64,000 nucleotides of DNA from Sphingomonadales bacterium EhC05 (GTDB taxonomy: Bacteria > Pseudomonadota > Alphaproteobacteria > Sphingomonadales > Sphingomonadaceae). The stretch's first letter is position 1. Each line of letters opens with the position of its first letter. The stretch spans positions 231,244-295,243 of the forward strand of contig LXYP01000006.1 in assembly GCA_001650955.1 (NCBI GenBank), written 5' to 3'. A program made the translations under genes and the position numbers. Below the pieces are notes generated by a model, which was not told the DNA's origin, did no database searches, and worked only from the letters and a program-made list of their open reading frames with translations. This document shows positions 54,272 through 62,308 of the stretch, piece after piece.

Positions 54272-56136
54272 CTGCGCAACAGATGGAAGAGATTAATCTC
54301 TCCGACCTTTGCCCGAGCCATGGAAGCCTCTCCACATTCGAGGCAAAGCGCCTGCATGTCTTCGCTTGCCATCAACTTGCTGGCGGTGTCGAGGGCATTG
54401 GCAAAGCTCGCTTTTTGTTGGCGTGCAACCCAGCCGACGAGAGACGTGACCGGAGCGACTTCCCGTTTCACGAACGGCAGGCCACTGATCGGCAACCAGT
54501 TGAATTTTGGCGATGCTTCGAGATATTGGGCGTGATAATCACCCTCTGCCAATCCGGCGCGCTTGGCGGCTTCGGCAAGTGCTTCTTCGATTCCGCCAAA
54601 GCTATCAACCAGACCGAGTTGGCGCGCGGTGCCACCATCCCAGACGCGGCCCTGACCGATGCGATCCACTTCCTCGAGAGTCTTGCCGCGCGATTCCGAC
54701 ACCAGTTTCAGAAAATCCTGATAGCCATTTTCGACACCGGCTTGCAGCACGATGTTGAGATCATCGCCAAAGCCGCCGACAAAATCGGGTTCGCCGGACA
54801 GCGGTGTGCTCTGTACGCCATCCGCCGTCACGCCCCATTTTGACAAGGCTTTTTCAAAACTCGGCAGCACGGCGAAGATACCGATCGAACCGGTAATCGT
54901 GTCCGGTTCCGCCATGATATGATCTCCAGCTGCAGCGATCCAATAGCCACCGCTTGCCGCAACATCACCCATTGAGATGACGACGGGCAGGTCGCGTTTT
55001 TTTGCGTCGAGCACGGCCAGCCGGATTTCCTCGCTGCCGAATACTGAGCCTCCGGGCGAGTCTACCCGCACCACCAGCGCCTTGATGTCCTCTTCTTCGA
55101 GCGCCTTGTAAATCTGTTCGGAAATCCGGCCGCTGGCTGCCGTGCCGGGGCCGCCATTGCCGCCGACGATCTCACCCGCAACCGTGATCACGCCGATTGC
55201 TGCGCCATCGGTTTCGATCGGATTGGCCGCGACATAGTCGTCATAGTCAATCGCGTTGAAGCTGTCGGGAGACGGGTTGCTATCTTCGCCAACCTTGGCC
55301 GCGACAAATCTGTCGAACGCCACTTTGTCGCCAATCTTGTCGACGAGCTTCTGCTCCTGCGCCAATTTCGCATAATCGCCGCCAGCCGCGGTGATCAGCC
55401 TGGCAGGATCTTCGGCAAAGGCGGCGATCATTGCCTGTGGCCGGGCCTTTTTGACCTGGGCTTGCCATCTGTCCCAGAGCACCGCGTAAAGCGCTGCGGA
55501 TGCTTCCTTGGCTTCGGGCGACTGATCCGCGCGGAGATAGGGTTCTACGGCGCTTTTGTAGGTTCCCACGCGATAGATATTCGCGGTCACGCCCAGCTGA
55601 TCGATCAGGCCCTTATAATAGAGCCGGTTTCCGCCGGGGCCTTGAAAGATAATGCCACCGGTCGGGTCCATCCAGACTTCACTGGCATGGGCGGCCAGCT
55701 GATAGCTGTCATCGCTATAGAAATTGGCAAAGGCATAGATCGGCTTGCCGGCCTTTTTGGCCTTGGCCAGGGCATCACCGATATCGGTCAGGCTGGTTTG
55801 TCCAGCTCCCAGAAAGCCCCCAAGATCCAGCACAATTGCTTCGACGCGTTCATCGGTTACCGACGCATCAATTGCCCGGACAACATCACGAAGTCGATAT
55901 TCACGCACTCCTCCTTCATTGCCGCCGGTTAGAAATTGTTCCAATGTTGGCGCTGTGGGTTGCTCAACAATGACCCCGTTGAGATCGAGCAGCAGCGCTC
56001 CATTTGAAACCGCACCACTATTGGGTGTCGCGGAAAGAGCAGCATAGAGGGCCATGAAAAACAGCAGCATGGCGATAAGCACCAAGCCATCCTTGATCGC
56101 CACCAGTATTTTCCATGCACCACGTGCAAATTGCAT
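54244..56136 (-). CDS. sppA: Signal peptide peptidase SppA, 67K type
   Basis: Membrane-anchored serine protease that degrades cleaved signal peptides, 630 residues like E. coli SppA (618). An N-terminal helix (LVLIAMLLFFMALYAALSA) anchors two tandem ClpP-like domains. The catalytic dyad is Lys194 (GTYKSAVEPYLRADQSPEA) in the first half and Ser395 in the second (DVAASGGYWIAA). VRVDSPGGSV is typical. ATG at 56136 stands 8 bases behind AGGGAAG. It lies after nrsF on the same strand but about 57 bases away, and may have its own promoter. Confidence 0.95.
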   Translation of the reverse strand: MQFARGAWKILVAIKDGLVLIAMLLFFMALYAALSATPNSGAVSNGALLLDLNGVIVEQPTAPTLEQFLTGGNEGGVREYRLRDVVRAIDASVTDERVEAIVLDLGGFLGAGQTSLTDIGDALAKAKKAGKPIYAFANFYSDDSYQLAAHASEVWMDPTGGIIFQGPGGNRLYYKGLIDQLGVTANIYRVGTYKSAVEPYLRADQSPEAKEASAALYAVLWDRWQAQVKKARPQAMIAAFAEDPARLITAAGGDYAKLAQEQKLVDKIGDKVAFDRFVAAKVGEDSNPSPDSFNAIDYDDYVAANPIETDGAAIGVITVAGEIVGGNGGPGTAASGRISEQIYKALEEEDIKALVVRVDSPGGSVFGSEEIRLAVLDAKKRDLPVVISMGDVAASGGYWIAAAGDHIMAEPDTITGSIGIFAVLPSFEKALSKWGVTADGVQSTPLSGEPDFVGGFGDDLNIVLQAGVENGYQDFLKLVSESRGKTLEEVDRIGQGRVWDGGTARQLGLVDSFGGIEEALAEAAKRAGLAEGDYHAQYLEASPKFNWLPISGLPFVKREVAPVTSLVGWVARQQKASFANALDTASKLMASEDMQALCLECGEASMARAKVGEINLFHLLRSYSPLPAPR

Positions 56137-56193
56137 ATTCGCTTCCCTGTTCAAGCCATCATATTGGCTATTATATGGGGCGTCTGCCGAAAA

Positions 56194-56844
56194 TTACCAG
56201 CGGATTAGGCGTGGAACGATGAGACGCCCAGCCACTGCGCTGATCAGGACCGGCAATGTGAACCACATGCCGATATAATAGATATCGTTGAACGGGCAGT
56301 AGATATTATAGGCCGCCGCACCCAGTGCGCCCGACGCCATGCCAACCAGCCAGCCTGCGCGTTCCGGCGAAGTCGGCGCACCTTGACGCAGCCACAAAGT
56401 CAGCCCGGTTCCGATGACAGATGCCGAAAGTCCGCTGATAGCCAGGCATTTCAATCCTTCCATTGGCCGCAAAGCTTCCACCGGCGGCGCATTGATCGCA
56501 CTCATGATCGCTGCCGTTACTGGAAATAAAGCCGCAGTCAGCGCCGCCCAGATCCATCCGCGATTGAGATTACCAACGCCGGGGCGCGCCATGTTGACAA
56601 CAGTAAAGGTCGTGGCAATGCCCAACATCAGCAAGACACCGCTGCGCAGGAAAAACATCTCGTCTGCCATGCCCATCGCGAGATCATTGCGGACGCCCAA
56701 GGTGATTGTCACCGCCGCCATCACGCCAAGGGTTAGCAAGCCGGTGACCGCGAGCCCGGTAATGGGTTTGATGGTTTTGATCGGTTCCAGTTCATCAACC
56801 AGCCCATCAATCAAACTATTTGCGTTCATGTTCATATCATTCAT
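56194..56844 (-). CDS. nrsF: Anti-sigma-F factor NrsF
   Basis: A 216-residue inner-membrane protein of the NrsF/DUF1109 family with six membrane segments. In Caulobacter NrsF holds σF inactive until dichromate, cadmium or copper stress; two conserved cysteines in periplasmic loops are needed for sensing. Here exactly two cysteines exist outside the helix cores, Cys133 (EGLKCLAIS) and Cys183 (YNIYCPFND), close to the positions I recall. Its ATG overlaps the sigF end by 8 bases, coupling the amounts of the two proteins. It is the last gene of the bufferin operon. Confidence 0.9.
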   Translation of the reverse strand: MNDMNMNANSLIDGLVDELEPIKTIKPITGLAVTGLLTLGVMAAVTITLGVRNDLAMGMADEMFFLRSGVLLMLGIATTFTVVNMARPGVGNLNRGWIWAALTAALFPVTAAIMSAINAPPVEALRPMEGLKCLAISGLSASVIGTGLTLWLRQGAPTSPERAGWLVGMASGALGAAAYNIYCPFNDIYYIGMWFTLPVLISAVAGRLIVPRLIRW

Positions 56845-57364
56845 TCTCGATTAGCGAGCTCATTTTTTTGAGCCCCCTGTGGATATTCACTTTGACCAAA
56901 GACTCCGACTGGCCGGTCATGGCCGCCGCTTCGGAGATGCTCAGGCCTTCGATCTTGACCAGGCTGATCACTTCAGCCTGCTTGTCCGAGATCATCCCGA
57001 GCAGGCGTTCGAGGCTGACCTTGGCCGTGACATCCTCATCCTGCGGATCGGCGACCATTTCTTCGTAGAGTTCGTCATGCTCATGACGATAGATTTTGCG
57101 CAGACTATCGATCCAGCGGTAGCGCCCGATCGCTGCGAGCCAAGGCAGGAAGGCCTTGGTCGGATCATAGCTGGCCCGCTTGCGATGGAGCGAGATCAGA
57201 GTTTCCTGCACCAGGTCATCAATGGCTGCAGGGTTGATCTTGCGGGCATAATAACGCCGCAGCCATTTCTCGCATTCGAGCAGCAGGCTGGAATAGCATT
57301 GCTTGTCGCCGCCTTGCGCCTTGACCATCAAGATCCGCATGGTTTCTTCGTTGGCGATCATCAA
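56837..57364 (-). CDS. sigF: ECF RNA polymerase sigma factor, SigF type
   Basis: A 175-residue extracytoplasmic-function sigma factor: region 2 (CEKWLRRYYARKINPAAID, DLVQETLISLHRKRASYDP, FLPWLAAIGRYRWIDSLRK) binds the -10 element and region 4 (KQAEVISLVKIEGLSISEAA, SLVKVNIHRGLKKM) the -35. Its partner is the overlapping nrsF. Two sites matching the Caulobacter σF promoter pattern GTAACC-N16-CGAA occur upstream in the same operon, one of them between bufC and this gene's own transcript start, so it should activate its own expression. Confidence 0.93.
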   Translation of the reverse strand: MMIANEETMRILMVKAQGGDKQCYSSLLLECEKWLRRYYARKINPAAIDDLVQETLISLHRKRASYDPTKAFLPWLAAIGRYRWIDSLRKIYRHEHDELYEEMVADPQDEDVTAKVSLERLLGMISDKQAEVISLVKIEGLSISEAAAMTGQSESLVKVNIHRGLKKMSSLIENE

Positions 57365-57384
57365 TGCTCTCCCGTGCTCTTCGT

Positions 57385-57825
57385 TTAACCGAATTTATGA
57401 CCAATCAGACGGTCCACCGAGAACATACCGCCACCGCGAACGACCAAAATGCCAGCCAAAGCGACCCAGACAATATGCGTCTGCCACCAGGCATCAGGGT
57501 AAACAAAGAACTGGATGACGAGAGTCATGACCAGCAAACCGGCTGCCCCGACGCGAGTGAACAGGCCGAGCACCACCAGGATCGGCAGAAAATGCTCGGC
57601 ATAGGTTGCGAGCAGGCCAGTGATCTCCGGGAAAGGCATGCCATATTCTTCCCTGAACAGGAACACGGTGGTATCGCTCATCTGCAGCCATGTGCCGTCC
57701 TCGACCTTGGTCCGCGCGGAGCGCCAGAATATGCCGGCAAGCGCGACACGGGTGAACAGTAATATAATCGCTTCCGGCACGGAGCCGCTGACCATATCGA
57801 TCAATTTATTTATCAATTTCATCAT
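57385..57825 (-). CDS. DoxX-family membrane protein of the bufferin operon
   Basis: A 146-residue, four-helix membrane protein: VALAGIFWRSARTKVEDG, TGLLATYAEHFLPILVVLGLFTRVGAAGLL and VYPDAWWQTHIVWVALAGILVVRGGG are DoxX marks. In described bufferin operons a DoxX-like protein accompanies the modification enzymes and is thought to serve redox chemistry or electron supply at the membrane. It starts 5 bases after the bufC stop and is followed by sigF after 20 bases. A σF-type promoter inside bufC should drive it. Confidence 0.88.
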   Translation of the reverse strand: MMKLINKLIDMVSGSVPEAIILLFTRVALAGIFWRSARTKVEDGTWLQMSDTTVFLFREEYGMPFPEITGLLATYAEHFLPILVVLGLFTRVGAAGLLVMTLVIQFFVYPDAWWQTHIVWVALAGILVVRGGGMFSVDRLIGHKFG

Positions 57826-57830
57826 TTCTC

Positions 57831-58559
57831 TTACCCCTTGAACCTTGTTAGCGCACCTGCCTGAATCAGTTTGATCACATGTTCCATCGCAGTAGCTTCA
57901 CCACCCAGTTCGATGGCGGTGTTTAAAAGGTTACCCATGGTTGCAACATTTGCAATTTTTTTGGCAATTTCATGTTCGAGCGCAGACATGGAATGGAACA
58001 AAACCTGCGCCGCGGGTCGCGCGATCATCAGGGCATCGGGCGTTTCGTCGCCCAGTTCGTTGAGCTCGGTTGATAAGGTGCCGGTCAGCGAAATCAGGCG
58101 GATCGCCGGATGGGCGCCGATCACCAAGGCGAGCAAGTCTTCCTCTCCCAATGTCGCAATATCGGTAAGTTCCAGTGGATCAGCTTCGGCAGCGCGATAG
58201 CTTTCCAGCCAGGCCCATTCAATGCGCGCGAGATCGGCGACGGTGCCGTGATGGCCGATTGCATCCAAATATGCCGCAAAATCTGCTGCGATCATGTTCA
58301 TATCTCGAGTCAGGATGTGATCCTGCTCAATATAATCGCGTGAGATAGCGTGAAAATCTTCATGGCCCAGATGGGCATGAACTTTGGGATAGGCATTTTC
58401 GAGTGCCACCAGACGCGCATGGGAAATGGTATTGGCGTGGGCCTTGAGGCCCAGCAAGGCTCTGGCTCTGTCTTCGCTGAACAGATGATCGGGGAAATGG
58501 GCCGGGCCTTTTTGGAGGCAGGCAATGAAGCGCGACTGGCTGTCAGCTAGCAAGGGCAT
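57831..58559 (-). CDS. bufC: BufC-type partner protein (DUF2063)
   Basis: A 242-residue protein of the DUF2063/HvfC group, the recognition partner of MNIO enzymes that binds precursor peptides. The N-terminal part (QSRFIACLQKG, HANTISHARLVALENAYPKVHAHLG, FHAISRDYIEQDH) matches the family's helical DNA-binding-like domain, and the C-terminal part (residues about 150-240) is a second mixed domain. It overlaps bufB by 17 bases. A GTAACC-N16-CGAA promoter pattern lies in codons for LGGEAT-GNLLNTAIE near its 3' end. Confidence 0.88.
   Translation of the reverse strand: MPLLADSQSRFIACLQKGPAHFPDHLFSEDRARALLGLKAHANTISHARLVALENAYPKVHAHLGHEDFHAISRDYIEQDHILTRDMNMIAADFAAYLDAIGHHGTVADLARIEWAWLESYRAAEADPLELTDIATLGEEDLLALVIGAHPAIRLISLTGTLSTELNELGDETPDALMIARPAAQVLFHSMSALEHEIAKKIANVATMGNLLNTAIELGGEATAMEHVIKLIQAGALTRFKG
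57909..57934 (-). promoter_or_regulatory. Internal σF-type promoter within bufC
   Basis: On the minus strand GTAACC (57934-57929), exactly 16 bases, then CGAA (57912-57909), the pattern I recall for Caulobacter σF promoters. A transcript starting near 57903 would have a leader of about 78 bases before doxX and would carry doxX, sigF and nrsF. Confidence 0.7.
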
Positions 58560-59457
58560 GGCGGGGCGCTTCCATGGGAATTTGGCCGAGGGCGGTTTCG
58601 ACCTTGTCGACTTCGGCCATCAGCACGTCATATTCCGGAATATCGGTGTCCCATTCGATCAACGTCGGCTTGGCACCCGCGCGCGCAATGAAGCGTTCGT
58701 AGAGGCGCCAGGTCACTTCGCTGACGATCGAGCCATGGTCATCAATCAGCAATGGGCCCGAAGGATGCTCTTCGCGGGCATGGCCGGCGAGATGCATTTC
58801 GCCGACGATATCCGGGTCAATCGCATCAATATAGGCTTCCATATCAAGATCGACATTGGTTGCGGTCACTTCGACATTGTTCACGTCGAACAATAATCCG
58901 CATCCAGCCTGTCGGCACAGCGCATGGATGAAGTCGGTCTCGCTCATCTCGTCATCGCGATAGGAGAGATAGCGAGATGGATTTTCGATCAGGATCGGGC
59001 GCTTCAAACGGTCCTGGACCTTGCCAATTTGCAGCGCAAAATGGTCCAGCGCTTCTTTGGTATAGGGAATGGGGAGCAGATCGGGATAGCGGTCATGGGC
59101 GTTGCCGCTCCAGCTGAGATGGTCCGAGACCATGGCTGGTTGATAGCGATCACATAGTTCCGCGATCTTTTCGAGATCATATTTGTTGAGCCCATCGGCG
59201 CTGCCCAGGGACAGGCCGACACTGTGGAAGCTCAATGGGTAGACTTCGGCGATGGCGGTGAGCCAACGATGTGATGGGCCGCCATCACCGAAGTAATTCT
59301 GTGGATGAACCTCAACCCAGGAAGGATGTTTCACATCGGCGTTTTCATCGAGCACATTGGAATAATGCACTGACTTCAGACCTATGCCACCTGATGGAGG
59401 GAGGGAGCGTGACATAGCCGCGTTGCGCGAAACATAAGGATCAGAAATTGCGGTCAT
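58543..59457 (-). CDS. bufB: MNIO (DUF692) bufferin maturase BufB
   Basis: A 304-residue multinuclear non-heme iron-dependent oxidative enzyme with a TIM-barrel fold, which converts cysteines of the precursor into oxazolone-thioamide type groups or similar. Metal-binding segments typical of DUF692 are FHSVGLSLGS, SDHLSWS, LIENPSRYL, LFDVNNVEV, GEMHLAGH, DDHGSIV and LIEWDTDIPE. HPQNYFGDGGP is near the start. It follows bufA1 by 70 bases and overlaps bufC. Reaction assigned by family; the modification in this organism is inferred. Confidence 0.93.
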   Translation of the reverse strand: MTAISDPYVSRNAAMSRSLPPSGGIGLKSVHYSNVLDENADVKHPSWVEVHPQNYFGDGGPSHRWLTAIAEVYPLSFHSVGLSLGSADGLNKYDLEKIAELCDRYQPAMVSDHLSWSGNAHDRYPDLLPIPYTKEALDHFALQIGKVQDRLKRPILIENPSRYLSYRDDEMSETDFIHALCRQAGCGLLFDVNNVEVTATNVDLDMEAYIDAIDPDIVGEMHLAGHAREEHPSGPLLIDDHGSIVSEVTWRLYERFIARAGAKPTLIEWDTDIPEYDVLMAEVDKVETALGQIPMEAPRHALAS

Positions 59458-59527
59458 CCACTGAATTTAGCTGATTTTTTCAAATAAGGGAATGCGTCTG
59501 TTCTCACTTTGGATTCCCGGCAATCGC

Positions 59528-59821
59528 CTAGCCTTTTTTGGCAACGGGTTTTGCATTGCCCTTTTTGGCGGTCAACGAGCCACCCATATCGGTGCAGCTG
59601 CCTTTGGAGACATATTTCCAGGCATTGCCCTGATAGTTGATCGTTGATGTGCCCGCGCAGCTGGTGCCAGGTCCGGCGGCGCAATCATTCTTGCCCGCGA
59701 GGGACACGCCGTAACATTTTTCCTTGGCGCCGGCGGCTTCTGCAGCCGTGGCGGACATGGCCATAGTCGCAGCGGCGGCGAGTGCGGCGGCGGCGGTTGC
59801 TGATTTAACGAGTGTAGACAT
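59528..59821 (-). CDS. bufA1: Bufferin precursor BufA1 (DUF2282)
   Basis: A 97-residue precursor. An N-terminal signal peptide of about 29 residues ([19 protein letters not shown]) sends it to the periplasm. The core has the four cysteines of the DUF2282 family: Cys36 (EKCYGVS), Cys47 (GKNDCAAG), Cys55 (GTSCAGTST) and Cys76 ([10 protein letters not shown]), then a basic tail ([12 protein letters not shown]). In Caulobacter such peptides are modified by an MNIO enzyme and bind copper in the periplasm. The ATG stands behind GAGAGGAAA. It is the first gene of the operon under a σF-type promoter 65 bases upstream. Confidence 0.93.
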   Translation of the reverse strand: MSTLVKSATAAAALAAAATMAMSATAAEAAGAKEKCYGVSLAGKNDCAAGPGTSCAGTSTINYQGNAWKYVSKGSCTDMGGSLTAKKGNAKPVAKKG

Positions 59822-59885
59822 GAATTTTTCCTCTCTAGGGAATTAGGGGATGTAAGAGCTTGTTGTTCAGCGGCTCATGGGTCCA

Positions 59886-59911
59886 TTCGCGCCGTGCCCA
59901 TGTCCGGTTAC
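59886..59911 (-). promoter_or_regulatory. σF-type promoter of the bufferin operon
   Basis: On the minus strand GTAACC (59911-59906), exactly 16 bases, then CGAA (59889-59886). This is identical to the σF promoter pattern I recall from Caulobacter. It lies 65 bases upstream of bufA1, giving a leader of about 60 bases. Confidence 0.8.
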
Positions 59912-60018
59912 ATTTTTGGCTAAGGAATTTTCCGGATTGCCAGGCAGCGACTCGCAAGGCCCCGAAAATCCAACAAAAAATAATGGAAAATAGTAGGATA
60001 TTTTTTGCGCTCTTTCCC

Positions 60019-60046
60019 TTGACCAGCCATGAATAGCGCTTACATG
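60019..60046 (+). promoter_or_regulatory. Candidate housekeeping promoter of groESL
   Basis: TTGACC (60019-60024), 16 bases, TACATG (60041-60046). The start point would be about 60053, placing the CIRCE element at the very beginning of the transcript, as expected. Confidence 0.55.
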
Positions 60047-60053
60047 AGGCTCG

Positions 60054-60080
60054 TTAGCACTCGTGAGGAGTGAGTGCTAA
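60054..60080 (+). promoter_or_regulatory. CIRCE element (HrcA operator) upstream of groES
   Basis: Perfect TTAGCACTC (60054-60062), 9-base spacer, GAGTGCTAA (60072-60080), the consensus binding site of the heat-shock repressor HrcA. It lies about 80 bases before groES. HrcA itself is not in the window. Confidence 0.97.
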
Positions 60081-60162
60081 TTCTTATCAATTCATTCCCG
60101 ATGGTCGGTGCGTATGCCGCATGGCCGCTGGAATGAAAGAATTGGACAAGAAAGGGAAACAT

Positions 60163-60450
60163 ATGAAATTTCGTCCATTACACGACCGTGTCCTGGTTCG
60201 CCGAGTCGAAGCAGACGCAAAAACCGCCGGCGGCATCATCATTCCGGACAGCGCGCAAGAAAAGCCTTCCGAAGGTAAAGTTGTTGCCGTTGGCAAGGGC
60301 CTCAAAGACGATGATGGCAAAGTCACTGCGCTCGACGTCAAAAAAGGCGACAGCATCCTGTTCGGCAAATGGTCCGGCACGGAAGTCACCGTTGAAGGCG
60401 AAGATCTGATCATCATGAAGGAAAGCGATATTCTCGGAATCATCGAGTAA
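60163..60450 (+). CDS. groES: Co-chaperonin GroES
   Basis: A 95-residue lid of the GroEL folding chamber. [20 protein letters not shown], the mobile loop [17 protein letters not shown] and the end ESDILGIIE are standard. ATG at 60163 follows GAAAGGGAAAC; an open frame further upstream begins within the CIRCE element and is not coding. Regulated by HrcA through CIRCE. groEL follows after about 50 bases. Confidence 0.98.
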   Translation: MKFRPLHDRVLVRRVEADAKTAGGIIIPDSAQEKPSEGKVVAVGKGLKDDDGKVTALDVKKGDSILFGKWSGTEVTVEGEDLIIMKESDILGIIE

Positions 60451-60483
60451 TATCTCTCTTTTTCATATTCACTAAATTCATAA

Positions 60484-62145
<1,662 letters not shown>

Positions 62146-62178
62146 ACCCAACTGCTCGGCTAAGGCTGAAAAATTTGA

Positions 62179-62208
62179 GGGGCTGGAAGGAAACTTCCGG
62201 CCCCTTTT
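62179..62208 (+). terminator. Rho-independent terminator of groESL
   Basis: An 11-bp stem GGGGCTGGAAG (62179-62189) with CTTCCGGCCCC (62194-62204), one G-T wobble, a GAAA tetraloop, then TTTT. It stands about 33 bases after the groEL stop. Confidence 0.92.
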
Positions 62209-62308
62209 CTGATTCAAGCTATCTATCAACTCATCCGCGATGTTTCCAAACATGGCGGACTATGCCATGCAATTTCCAATGTAACTTCTTACACGGGGAT
62301 AAGACCGC

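Noticed and set aside
59488-59518. Inverted repeat GGGAAT/ATTCCC between bufA1 and bufB as an attenuator
   Set aside because: The stem is only 6 bp with a 19-base loop, and the sense strand is followed by an A-run, not a T-run, so it does not look like a terminator.
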